Positions 18,307-26,478 of a stretch of DNA of 64,000 nucleotides are shown piece after piece. The stretch spans positions 1-64,000 of the forward strand of contig NZ_JANINI010000014.1 in assembly GCF_024580145.1 (NCBI RefSeq), written 5' to 3'. The stretch is from Methyloversatilis sp. XJ19-49. GTDB taxonomy: Bacteria > Pseudomonadota > Gammaproteobacteria > Burkholderiales > Rhodocyclaceae. The stretch's first letter is position 1, and every line of letters begins with the position of its first letter. The translations under genes and the position numbers were made by a program. Below the pieces are notes generated by a model. That model saw only the letters and a list, made by a program, of their open reading frames with translations. It did not search any database and was not told where the DNA came from.

Positions 18307-18906
18307 ATGGCAGGACGGATGATGCGCGCAGCCGCGCTTTCCGCAGTGCTTCTGACAGGTTCTGCGCAGGCTGCAACCGTCACCTTCAAGACCAGCGATA
18401 CGTCGGGGCGTGCGCTCGACAGCGTCGTGGTGACCCTGTTGCCGGTGGGAAAGGTCGCGTTGCCGCCCCCTCGCCCGGCCAGCATCGAACAGGTCAGGAA
18501 GACGTTCGTGCCCCTGGTCAGCGTGGTGCAGACCGGCGCTGCAGTTGATTTTCCGAACAACGACACGGTGCGCCATCACGTGTATTCGTTTTCGGCGTCC
18601 AAGGTGTTCGAACTGAAGCTGTACGCCGGCAAGCCAGCCAGGCCGGTCGTTTTCGACAAGCCGGGTGTTGTCGTGCTGGGCTGCAATATTCACGACAAGA
18701 TGGTCGCTTACATCATGGTGGTCGACACCCCGTGGTTTGCCGTGACGGGGGACGACGGCAGCGCGGAGATCACCGACCTGCCGCCCGGTGACTACATGCT
18801 CCAGACCTGGCATCCGCGTCGCCTCGGCATGCCGGACCTGCCGCCGCGTCCGATCAGGGTCAATGCCGACATGACCGAGTCGGTGACGGTCGACCTGAAG
18901 CCCTGA
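18307..18906 (+). CDS. Cupredoxin-like periplasmic protein (methylamine utilization-type)
   Basis: A 199-residue exported protein with a signal peptide (MMRAAALSAVLLTGSAQAA). The fold predicted from sequence is a plastocyanin-like cupredoxin: HHVYSFS supplies a His, and GCNIHDKMVAYIMVVDT supplies the Cys, His and Met of a type 1 copper site. The C-terminal part (DDGSAEITDLPPGDYML) looks like a carboxypeptidase regulatory-type beta sandwich. Database entries of this family are often called methylamine utilization protein, although mau genes are absent here. It starts 4 bases before the GGDEF/EAL gene, so the two are cotranscribed. Confidence 0.8.
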   Translation: MAGRMMRAAALSAVLLTGSAQAATVTFKTSDTSGRALDSVVVTLLPVGKVALPPPRPASIEQVRKTFVPLVSVVQTGAAVDFPNNDTVRHHVYSFSASKVFELKLYAGKPARPVVFDKPGVVVLGCNIHDKMVAYIMVVDTPWFAVTGDDGSAEITDLPPGDYMLQTWHPRRLGMPDLPPRPIRVNADMTESVTVDLKP

Positions 18907-18910
18907 CGCA

Positions 18911-21328
18911 ATGCGAATGAACAGTCTCAAATGGCGCATCGCCGCCTGTTGCGCACTGCTACTGCTGCTGGTGCAGGCCGGCGGTCTGCTGATGTTCGGC
19001 CAGCTCGGCCGCTCCAGCGCGCTCAACGATGTGCGTGCCGAACTGCAGACGGCCGATCGGGTCCTGTCCCGCCTGCTCGAACAGCGCGCCAGCCAGCTGA
19101 CACAGGCTGCCCGCGTGCTGGCTGCCGATTATGGGTTCCGCGAAGCGCTGACCAGTCGGGACAACGAAACGATCGTGTCCGCGCTCGGCAATCACGGCGA
19201 GCGCATCGAAGCCAGCCTGATGATGCTGCTCGGCCTCGACGAGCGCGTCACCGCCATATACCCGGACGCTGCGCAGGGCGTCGCGCCGCAGTTGCACGGC
19301 CTGATCGAGAACGCACGCAACGGCGGATCAGGGAGCGGTCTGGTCATCATCGACGGCACGCTCTACCAGGTCGTGGTGGTGCCGGTACTCGCGCCATTGC
19401 CGGTGGCCTATGTCGTGACCGCATTCATCGTTGATCAGCCGTTCGTGCAGGACCTCAAGCGGGTGTCGGGCCTCGATCTGAGCTTCCTGAGCCGGGTCGC
19501 AGACGATGAATGGGGGCTGGCAGCCAGTTCGCTCGCCGACACGCTGCAACCAGGGCTTCTGGCAGCCTTCCGCAGCCATCGCGGGGCGCTGCCTGAAATG
19601 CTGTCGCTCGACGGCAAGGACTATGCAAGTCGGCCCAAGGTCATCGAAGCGGGTACGCAGCAGCACATCACGGTCGTGCTGCAGCTGTCGCTCGATCGAG
19701 CGCTTGAACCCTGGCAGCGCCTGTACGACAACTGGCTGCAGCTGTCGCTCGCCGGAATGCTGTTTGCACTGGTGGCCAGCGCTTTGCTGGGGAGATCGAT
19801 CGCGTCGCCGGTGGCCAAGCTGGCGCAGTTCGCCCGCCGTGTCGGCAGGGGCGAGTACGGTGTGCCGCCGGTGATGGACCGGCGTGACGAGATCGGCCAG
19901 CTGGCCGATGCCTTCTCGCACATGACCGAAGCCATCTCTACACGCGAGGCGCGCATTTCCGAGCTGGCCTACCGCGACACGCTGACCGGTCTGCCTAACC
20001 GCGCCTACTTCGTCGAGCGGCTGACCGATGGTGTGCACGACGCGAAGACGCGCGACGGCGCACTGGCGGTGCTGACACTCGACATGGATCGCTTCAAGAT
20101 GGTGAACGACGCGCTCGGCCACGGCCTGGGCGACCTGCTGCTGGTCGAAGTGGGCAAGCGGCTGCGCGACACGCTGCGCGATGTGCGCGATCAGGTGGCG
20201 CGCCTCGGCGGTGACGAATTCGCAGTGCTGCTGCCGGGCGCCGATGCGCAGAAAGCCTATGGCGTGGCGATGCGCATTGCCGAAGCGCTCGACCAGCCGA
20301 TGAGCCTCGAAGGGCAGATGGTGGACGTCAGCGCCAGCATGGGCATTTCGTCGTTTCCGGAACACGGCGACGACGTGCAGGCGCTGCTGCGCCACGCCGA
20401 CGTCGCCATGTATCAGGCCAAACGCCAGAACAGCGGCGCAGCCATCTATGACCCGCGCCACCATGAACGCAACGTCGAACGGCTGTCGCTGCTGACCGAA
20501 CTCCGGGCGGCCGTCGAGCACGATGAACTGGTGCTGTATTACCAGCCGAAGGTCGCGCTGGTGCCGGGCCGCCAGCATCACGTCGAAGCGCTGGTACGCT
20601 GGATCCATCCGACGCGCGGCTTCATTCCGCCGTTTGATTTCATCCCGTTCGCCGAGCAGACCGGCTACATCAAGGCGATCACGCTGTGGGTCATGAATGC
20701 GGCGATCCGCCAGTGCGGCCTGTGGCTGCGTGCCGGTATCGAGGTGAATGTGTCTCTGAATATCTCGGCGCGCGACCTGCTCAACCCCGACCTGCCGTCC
20801 AGTTTCATCGGAATGCTGCAGCGCCACGGCTGCGAATCGCGTCTGATCACGCTGGAAATCACCGAAAGCGCCGTGCTGGACGATCCGCTGCGCGCGCTGG
20901 CAAATCTGCAGGCGCTGCGCGACACCGGTTGCATGCTGTCGATCGACGACTACGGCACCGGCTATTCCTCGCTGTCCTACCTCAAGCAGATGCCGGTCAG
21001 CGAAATGAAGATCGACCGCAGCTTCGTGATGAACCTGGTCGAAAATCCGAACGACGAAATCATCGTACGTTCGACAATCGAACTGGCCCACAACATGGGA
21101 CTGAAGGTAACGGCCGAAGGCGTCGAGACAGACGCCGTGCTGGAGCGGCTGCGCGAACTCGGCTGCGATCTGGCCCAGGGCTACCTGATCAGCAAGCCGA
21201 TTCCCGTGGAAGCCCTTGAAAAATGGTTCCGGGAGTCGCACTGGGCGCTGATTTCGGTCGCCGAGCCGGGCTCCTGCGCAGACAACGACGAAATCGTTGC
21301 AGCACCGGAACATGCCGACGCTTTGTGA
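18911..21328 (+). CDS. Membrane GGDEF/EAL c-di-GMP signalling protein
   Basis: An 805-residue protein with an N-terminal membrane helix, a periplasmic sensor region of about 240 residues, a second membrane helix, a HAMP linker (about 295-350), a GGDEF domain and an EAL domain. GGDEF is intact at residues 433-437 (RLGGDEFAV) and EAL at 559-561 (VEALVRW), so both synthesis and hydrolysis of c-di-GMP are possible. The inhibitory RxxD site is not intact: the Arg position before GGDEF is Asp. Pairing with a copper-site periplasmic protein 4 bases upstream suggests a redox or copper input, but this is inference. Confidence 0.93.
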   Translation: MRMNSLKWRIAACCALLLLLVQAGGLLMFGQLGRSSALNDVRAELQTADRVLSRLLEQRASQLTQAARVLAADYGFREALTSRDNETIVSALGNHGERIEASLMMLLGLDERVTAIYPDAAQGVAPQLHGLIENARNGGSGSGLVIIDGTLYQVVVVPVLAPLPVAYVVTAFIVDQPFVQDLKRVSGLDLSFLSRVADDEWGLAASSLADTLQPGLLAAFRSHRGALPEMLSLDGKDYASRPKVIEAGTQQHITVVLQLSLDRALEPWQRLYDNWLQLSLAGMLFALVASALLGRSIASPVAKLAQFARRVGRGEYGVPPVMDRRDEIGQLADAFSHMTEAISTREARISELAYRDTLTGLPNRAYFVERLTDGVHDAKTRDGALAVLTLDMDRFKMVNDALGHGLGDLLLVEVGKRLRDTLRDVRDQVARLGGDEFAVLLPGADAQKAYGVAMRIAEALDQPMSLEGQMVDVSASMGISSFPEHGDDVQALLRHADVAMYQAKRQNSGAAIYDPRHHERNVERLSLLTELRAAVEHDELVLYYQPKVALVPGRQHHVEALVRWIHPTRGFIPPFDFIPFAEQTGYIKAITLWVMNAAIRQCGLWLRAGIEVNVSLNISARDLLNPDLPSSFIGMLQRHGCESRLITLEITESAVLDDPLRALANLQALRDTGCMLSIDDYGTGYSSLSYLKQMPVSEMKIDRSFVMNLVENPNDEIIVRSTIELAHNMGLKVTAEGVETDAVLERLRELGCDLAQGYLISKPIPVEALEKWFRESHWALISVAEPGSCADNDEIVAAPEHADAL

Positions 21329-21416
21329 CCATCCGTGTAATGCTTTCGACAATGCGTGTCCGGGCCCGATACCTGCTTGCAGTTAAAGTGTCTCGAAACC
21401 ATCGGAGCACTGAAAC

Positions 21417-22253
21417 ATGATCAAGCGCCAAGGTCCGCTGGAAGTCATCACGCGAAGACCGGCTGCGGCGACCCACGCAACACCCTTGCTGTTCGTCCAT
21501 GGCGCCTACACAGCAGCCTGGTGCTGGGACGAACACTTCCTGTCCTACTTCGCTGACGCCGGCTTCGAAGCGACCGCGTTGTCGCTGTCCGGTCACGGGG
21601 GCAGTCCGGGGCGCGAATTTCTCGATCTGCTGAGCCTTGACGACTACGTGCGCGACGTGCTCGAACTCATCGACGCATTCGACGTGCCGCCGATCCTGAT
21701 CGGTCACTCGATGGGCGGCATGGTGGTACAGAAGTGTATGGAAGTGAGACAGGTGTCCGGCGCGGTGCTGATGGCGTCTGTGCCGCCGCAGGGTTTGTGG
21801 GCATCGGCGGTCGGTCTGGCGCTCCGCAAGCCTGACCTGATGTCCGAACTGAACACTCTGCTGACCGGTGGCGGCACGTCGCCCGAGGCGCTGCGCGAAG
21901 CCCTGTTCGCCCAGCCGGTGTCGATGGAGCGCCTGCAGGACATGGCGCGTCGCGTGCAGCCGGAATCTGCGCGCGTGATCTGGGACATGACACTGTTCGA
22001 CCTGCCGCAGCCGTCACGCATGCGCCGTGCGCCGCTGCTGGTGCTTGGCGCCGAGTGCGATCCCATCATTCCGCCCTCGCTGACCGAAATGACCGCCCGC
22101 GCACTTGATGTCGAGGCGCGCGTCTTCCCCGGCATGGGCCACGGCATGATGCTGGAAGCCGACTGGCGCAAGGTGGCCCAGTGCGTGCTCGACTGGCTGC
22201 CGATGGCCTGCCGCAGCGCGCGCGGCCAGTCGCAGGGGGCCGGCGTCGTCTGA
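21417..22253 (+). CDS. Alpha/beta hydrolase
   Basis: A 278-residue alpha/beta hydrolase. The nucleophile elbow is GHSMGG with Ser in the usual place, preceded by LLFVHGAYTAAWCWDEHF for the oxyanion hole; the acid and His are likely Asp in LGAECDPIIPP and His in GMGHGMMLE. It has no signal peptide and is probably cytoplasmic. The substrate is unknown; relatives include esterases and haloalkane-type hydrolases. It stands 88 bases after the GGDEF/EAL gene and converges on the diheme cytochrome. Confidence 0.85.
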   Translation: MIKRQGPLEVITRRPAAATHATPLLFVHGAYTAAWCWDEHFLSYFADAGFEATALSLSGHGGSPGREFLDLLSLDDYVRDVLELIDAFDVPPILIGHSMGGMVVQKCMEVRQVSGAVLMASVPPQGLWASAVGLALRKPDLMSELNTLLTGGGTSPEALREALFAQPVSMERLQDMARRVQPESARVIWDMTLFDLPQPSRMRRAPLLVLGAECDPIIPPSLTEMTARALDVEARVFPGMGHGMMLEADWRKVAQCVLDWLPMACRSARGQSQGAGVV

Positions 22254-22272
22254 GCGCCTGTCGGGTGCCGCG

Positions 22273-22953
22273 TCAGCGCCCGGCCTTGCTTTCCAGATAG
22301 CCCAGGATGTCCTGCCGCCGCAGCTGAGGTTCGCCCCGCTGCGGCGCTGACCCCACGATCCGGTTCATCCAGGACATGTTGTCTTCCATGCGCTGCACTA
22401 CTCGACGCCACTCCCGGGCGGGGCGGCTCGACGGCTCCGGCAGTACGTGGCACTGGTCGCAGGCGTCGCGGAAGCTGCGCCCGCGCGTGTCCAGATCGGG
22501 ATAGCGCGCCACATCAATCGGCTTCTGTGCATTACGTCTCAGGTAGCCGATGAGCATGTGTACTTCTTCCTCGTCCGGCGCGGCCGCGCCGCCCATCATG
22601 TCCTTCATCAGCGCGCCGCGGTTCCCGCTCCCCCGCATGCGCACCACCATCCGGCCGACGATTTTCGGCCACTTGTCGGGGTGGTGCATCGCCGGGCTCG
22701 GCAGGTGGTGGCACTGAACGCAGTAGCGGGCCATCAGGGTCGCGGCGGGTGAATCGGGTTCGGGCAAGGCAGCAGCGGTCATGGTCGGCGGCAGGATGCG
22801 CGACAGCCAGCCTGCCTGCGGACCGCCCGACCAGCGCGCGAGCGCCGCGTCGATGAGGCGCTGGTTTGCGCTGCTGGCCGCATCCGCTGAGGCGGCAGGT
22901 TGCGTACACAAAAGTGCGCACAGCGAAGCGAGCAGGATGCAGCAACGGAACAT
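22273..22953 (-). CDS. Diheme c-type cytochrome
   Basis: A 226-residue exported protein with a signal peptide ending near QPAASA and two heme c sites, CVQCH and CDQCH, each in a similar context (ARYCVQCHHLPSPAMHHPDKW and DACDQCHVLPEPSSRPAREW). The two halves look like a duplicated cytochrome domain of about 75 residues. The ATG at 22953 was chosen; an in-frame GTG at 22968 is an alternative. The redox partner is unknown. It is separate from the sox cluster and converges on the hydrolase gene. Confidence 0.85.
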   Translation of the reverse strand: MFRCCILLASLCALLCTQPAASADAASSANQRLIDAALARWSGGPQAGWLSRILPPTMTAAALPEPDSPAATLMARYCVQCHHLPSPAMHHPDKWPKIVGRMVVRMRGSGNRGALMKDMMGGAAAPDEEEVHMLIGYLRRNAQKPIDVARYPDLDTRGRSFRDACDQCHVLPEPSSRPAREWRRVVQRMEDNMSWMNRIVGSAPQRGEPQLRRQDILGYLESKAGR

Positions 22954-23114
22954 GGCAGCGAGATGCACCGGTGGGGAGGAGGTCAGACCTCTTCAGCGTA
23001 GTTCAACGAGACGGCGGACTGAAGCCGCAAACATGTGTGCCAACGGCGATCGGAACCCTCAAGTCGCCGGGGCATGGGCCGATGGCAGTGGAAGATGTGT
23101 TCAGGAAGAGAGAC

Positions 23115-23309
23115 ATGGACCTGTTTGATTTCATGACCGGAAAGTCGCTTGGCCGCCATCAGGACTATGGTGACGAAGTGCTCGACTCAGGCTGGCTGCC
23201 GCAGCCCGAGGCCGCGCTTGCCAGCCGCCGCCCATCGGTCGCGCGCTCGCATACTGCCGTGTCGGATCCCGACGCGTTCCTGCGCGATATCTATCGTTCG
23301 CAGGAATAA
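23115..23309 (+). CDS. Small acidic protein of unknown function
   Basis: A 64-residue open frame with a fair ribosome-binding site (AGGAAGAG) just before the ATG. It begins MDLFDFMTGKSLGRHQDYGD and ends FLRDIYRSQE; it has no membrane segment and no family I recognise. It lies upstream of the pseudokinase gene in the same direction, 147 bases away, and may belong with it. The frame extends further upstream, but without a good start signal. Reality as a gene is likely but not certain. Confidence 0.5.
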   Translation: MDLFDFMTGKSLGRHQDYGDEVLDSGWLPQPEAALASRRPSVARSHTAVSDPDAFLRDIYRSQE

Positions 23310-23456
23310 ATTGTCGTAAAGCCCGCCCGGGCTGCTGCGCAAGGGTGTGCAGCGGCAGCAGCTTGGGTAATATCGCAGATATGCCTTGCGATACCTTTTT
23401 TAACGTTCTCCGCCGACGGTTTCACCCTCCGCCTTCGAACGCACGAGGCGTTGCGC

Positions 23457-25313
23457 ATGACTGACGCGCCGCGCAAGGTGGGGCGCTACGCGCTGGGACG
23501 CGAAATCGGCCGTGGCGAGCGTGGCGCCGTATTCGAGGCGACCGAAGCAGGCAGCGGTCGCCTGGTTGCGCTGAAACTGTTCCGCACGGATCTCGCCGAT
23601 GACGTGCCGGCATACATCCGCGCGCTCGGCGACCGTCTCCTTCACGCGTCGCAGCTGAATCATCCGTGCATCGTTCGCATCATCGAACAGGGTGTCAGCG
23701 CCGATGACGGTACGCCCTGGGTCGTCATGGACCGCGTGGATGCACGTTCGCTGCGGCAACTGCTCGATGCGCTGCCGCGTCTGTCCTTCGAATGGGTGTG
23801 CAGCATCGGCTTGCAGACCGCCGACGCGCTGGCGCATGCACACGCCCACGGCGTCACGCATGGCGGCCTCAAGGCCTCGAACCTGCTGGTTGACGGTGCC
23901 GGTCATGTATCGGTGACCGACTTTGCGCTGCCTGCCCCAGCCCCGGATGCCTTGCCGGCGATGCCGCAGTATCTTTCGCCCGAGCAGGTTCAGGGACTTT
24001 CCCCCGATGCGCGCTCCGACGTTTTTTCGCTCGGCGCGCTGCTGTTCGAAATGCTGGCCGGCCGGCCTCCGTTCGGCTCGCCACTCACCGGCACCTTGTC
24101 GAGCGTGCTGGAGAACATCGCCCACGTGCCCACGCCCACGCCCAGCGCGATCGACCCGGATGTGCCGCCCGAACTTGATCTGCTGGTGATGAAGGCGCTT
24201 GCGAAATCGCCGGTCGACCGCTTCCAGACGGCTGCCGAACTGGCCGACGCGCTGCGCTGGATCCGGCTCGAACCGGTGGCTGCCACGGTGCTGAAAGTGA
24301 CCGAACCGCCGCCGCATGCGATCGTAGTTCCCGAGGTGGCGGATGGCCCGGAAAGCCTGCGTCGCGGTCAGTCGCAGAAACCCGCACTGCCGGTCGACGA
24401 CGTGCTGGCGGCACTGGCCGCCGATATCGATGCCTTTTCGGCCCGAGGCACCGCGCCGCCATCGATCGGTGCGGCGTCCAACGGCACCGCGCAGAGCCGC
24501 CTCAAGCCGCTGCGCGAGGCGTCGGCACCGGAGCCGGCTTTCCCCACGCTGCACGATGAGCCGGAAGTCCTTGCGGGTGCCGCTGCGCCTGCGGCATCGA
24601 ACGGCGCGGGGCCGGGTGCGCCGGCATCCGCCGCATCGTCGTTGCTGGCCGATCTTGCCGGCGAAGCACAGCGCATCCGGACGCACAACGCGCAGATGCA
24701 GCGTGGCGAGCGGGCGGTGCGCACCGAAGCGGAACAGGCGCTCGCCGCCCGCCTTGTGCTGGTGCGCGACTACCTGACGCAGCTTGCCGGCCAGCTCAAC
24801 GTGATCAAACCGCAGATCGCGCGCGACTATCCGCTGCTTGGTCTGGGCGTGCTGCGCGGACTCGCCTGGCAGGCATCCGATGTCAATACCCGCAATCGTG
24901 GTCCGGAGGCGCCGGATCAGCTGGCTCGCGTATCGCTGGCCTGGCTGCTGCGCGGCCAGGCCCTGATGCGCTGCGAGCGTGAGCCACAGGCGGCCGGCGC
25001 ACTGCGCGTGGCGTTGCGCGAACACGGCCTGCGCTTTGAGGAGCAGGCTTCGCGCGACGAACAGAACCGCCTGCGCGCCCAGGTGTTCGATATCGCGCCC
25101 GAAGTGCGCGGCCGGGTCGAACTCAACGCCGATTACACCCGGTTGACGCTGCGCCTGACCTTGCAGAATGTCGAACGTTTCGGCATCGTCGATTACCAGC
25201 CGCCCTCGGAAGACAACGGGACCGAGTGGCTGGACGAACTGGCGAAACTGATACTCGGTCAACCGAGTCGCTTCGCTGCGCTTGCCCGGCTGATCGTTCC
25301 GACACCGCAGTAG
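23457..25313 (+). CDS. Predicted serine/threonine pseudokinase with long C-terminal region
   Basis: A 618-residue protein with a Hanks-type kinase fold (residues about 11-270). The glycine loop EIGRGERGAVF, Lys40 in LVALKLF, the APE-equivalent SPEQ and the large-lobe DARSDVFSLGALLFEML are present. The catalytic HRDxKxxN motif is instead HGGLKASN (135-142), so the catalytic Asp is Gly137. DFG is DFA (155-157), with the metal-binding Asp kept. It may bind ATP but should not phosphorylate efficiently. After an Ala/Pro-rich linker, residues about 390-618 form a predicted helical and then beta-rich domain of unknown function. No transmembrane segment is seen. It precedes the AAA+ gene by 117 bases. 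ATG 23457 is chosen over an in-frame TTG at 23451. Confidence 0.85.
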   Translation: MTDAPRKVGRYALGREIGRGERGAVFEATEAGSGRLVALKLFRTDLADDVPAYIRALGDRLLHASQLNHPCIVRIIEQGVSADDGTPWVVMDRVDARSLRQLLDALPRLSFEWVCSIGLQTADALAHAHAHGVTHGGLKASNLLVDGAGHVSVTDFALPAPAPDALPAMPQYLSPEQVQGLSPDARSDVFSLGALLFEMLAGRPPFGSPLTGTLSSVLENIAHVPTPTPSAIDPDVPPELDLLVMKALAKSPVDRFQTAAELADALRWIRLEPVAATVLKVTEPPPHAIVVPEVADGPESLRRGQSQKPALPVDDVLAALAADIDAFSARGTAPPSIGAASNGTAQSRLKPLREASAPEPAFPTLHDEPEVLAGAAAPAASNGAGPGAPASAASSLLADLAGEAQRIRTHNAQMQRGERAVRTEAEQALAARLVLVRDYLTQLAGQLNVIKPQIARDYPLLGLGVLRGLAWQASDVNTRNRGPEAPDQLARVSLAWLLRGQALMRCEREPQAAGALRVALREHGLRFEEQASRDEQNRLRAQVFDIAPEVRGRVELNADYTRLTLRLTLQNVERFGIVDYQPPSEDNGTEWLDELAKLILGQPSRFAALARLIVPTPQ

Positions 25314-25430
25314 TGGCACGGTTGATGCATCGGATGACGCATCGACCGTGCGCCTGCGGACCCGACTCAACTTCCCGGTGCGCGCGACGTTAGACCTTCA
25401 GGTGGGTGCAGCAACATCGGGAGACGGATC

Positions 25431-26396
25431 ATGCAAGGGGCTGAGTTTCAGATTCCATTGGCCGAATGCCGCGAAATCTACAGCGTTGGTGCGGTGGACC
25501 GTGCAATGGAATCGGGTGCCACATCGCGCAATGAGTCGCTGGTGGCGTACTACGAAAAGATGAAGCAGCTGGGTGGCGTGCGCTACGTCGTCAAACCTTC
25601 GTCGTTCGACGGCCTCGATCCACTGTATGCCCGCTGTCCGAATTTCGCACCCGTGCTGGACGACCTCAAACGCTATCTCGCGCTGGCGGTCGCCGGCAAC
25701 GAACCGATGCACTTCACGCCCATCCTGCTGCTCGGGGAACCGGGTATCGGCAAGACCCATTTCGCGAAGCAACTCGCCAATGTGTTGGGCACCGGCTTCG
25801 AGTTCGTGTCGATGTCGTCGCTGACCGCCGGCTGGATATTGAGCGGCACCTCATCGCAGTGGTCGCACGCGCGACCGGGCAAGGTCGCACAGGCCCTGGT
25901 TTCGGGTGACTACGCCAACCCGCTGCTGGTGCTCGACGAGGTCGACAAGGCGGGTGGCGACCCGCGCTACGATCCGATGGGTGCGCTGTACGGCCTGCTT
26001 GAGCAGGATACCGCGCGCCAGTTCAAGGACGAGTTCATCGAGGTCGACATGGATGCCAGTCACATCATGTGGGTGTCCACGGCGAATGACGAGCGTTCGA
26101 TTCCCGAGCCCATCCTGAGCCGCATGAACGTCTACACCGTGCCGCGCCCGGATCACGATCAGGCCTGTGCCATCGCGCGCACGCTCTACGGCGAGATCGT
26201 CGCCGCCCATCAATGGGGCTTCGACGAGGATGCGCCGGAGGACGTCATCGACGGTCTGGCTCGTGTGCCGCCGCGCGATATGCGCAAGGTGCTGATGGCG
26301 GCCTTCGGCAACGCCAAGCTGGAACGGCGGGACCACCTGTTGCCGGCCGACCTGGACGCCGGCCGCGCGACCCGGCAGAAGAAGATCGGCTTCTAG
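25431..26396 (+). CDS. Lon-like AAA+ ATPase without a protease domain
   Basis: A 321-residue AAA+ ATPase. Walker A is GEPGIGKT (102-109), Walker B is LLVLDEVDK (Asp169-Glu170), sensor 1 includes Asn219 in WVSTAND and an arginine finger is likely at Arg231. Residues around GWILSGTSSQWSHARPGKV and DPMGALYGLLEQD match the AAA domain of Lon. The Lon N-domain and the Ser-Lys protease domain are both missing, so it is a stand-alone remodelling ATPase, not a protease. It follows the pseudokinase in the same direction. A ribosome-binding site GGGAGA precedes the ATG. Confidence 0.85.
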   Translation: MQGAEFQIPLAECREIYSVGAVDRAMESGATSRNESLVAYYEKMKQLGGVRYVVKPSSFDGLDPLYARCPNFAPVLDDLKRYLALAVAGNEPMHFTPILLLGEPGIGKTHFAKQLANVLGTGFEFVSMSSLTAGWILSGTSSQWSHARPGKVAQALVSGDYANPLLVLDEVDKAGGDPRYDPMGALYGLLEQDTARQFKDEFIEVDMDASHIMWVSTANDERSIPEPILSRMNVYTVPRPDHDQACAIARTLYGEIVAAHQWGFDEDAPEDVIDGLARVPPRDMRKVLMAAFGNAKLERRDHLLPADLDAGRATRQKKIGF

Positions 26397-26398
26397 GG

Positions 26399-26443
26399 TC
26401 TGTTGTCATTGAATTGCGGGCCGCGCGATCCAATGACAACAGA
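26399..26443. repeat. Perfect 13-bp inverted repeat after the AAA+ gene
   Basis: TCTGTTGTCATTG (26399-26411) and its exact complement CAATGACAACAGA (26431-26443) flank a 19-base GC-rich loop. It begins 3 bases after the stop of the AAA+ gene. There is no T-run on either side, so it is not a standard terminator; it could stabilise mRNA ends, act as a weak terminator, or be a protein-binding site for the next gene, whose start is 36 bases away. Confidence 0.75.
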
Positions 26444-26478
26444 CGCCGGGCACGCGGGCTCTGGTACGCTCCGGGCGC

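Noticed and set aside
17924-18376. Open frames in the long gap before the cupredoxin gene
   Set aside because: No ribosome-binding site or domain, Pro/Arg-rich composition, and partial overlap with the cupredoxin gene start.
18307-18906. mau-type methylamine dehydrogenase locus
   Set aside because: The cupredoxin-like gene is sometimes annotated as methylamine utilization protein, but no mauA/mauB or maturation genes are present.
23310-23456. Hairpins (AGCCCG/CGGGCT and GCTGCTGC/GCAGCAGC) before the pseudokinase gene
   Set aside because: No T-run and short stems; expected by chance in GC-rich DNA.
23400-25370. 656-codon minus-strand open frame across the pseudokinase
   Set aside because: Antisense composition (Arg/Gln/His-rich), no known domain, while the plus strand encodes a complete kinase fold.
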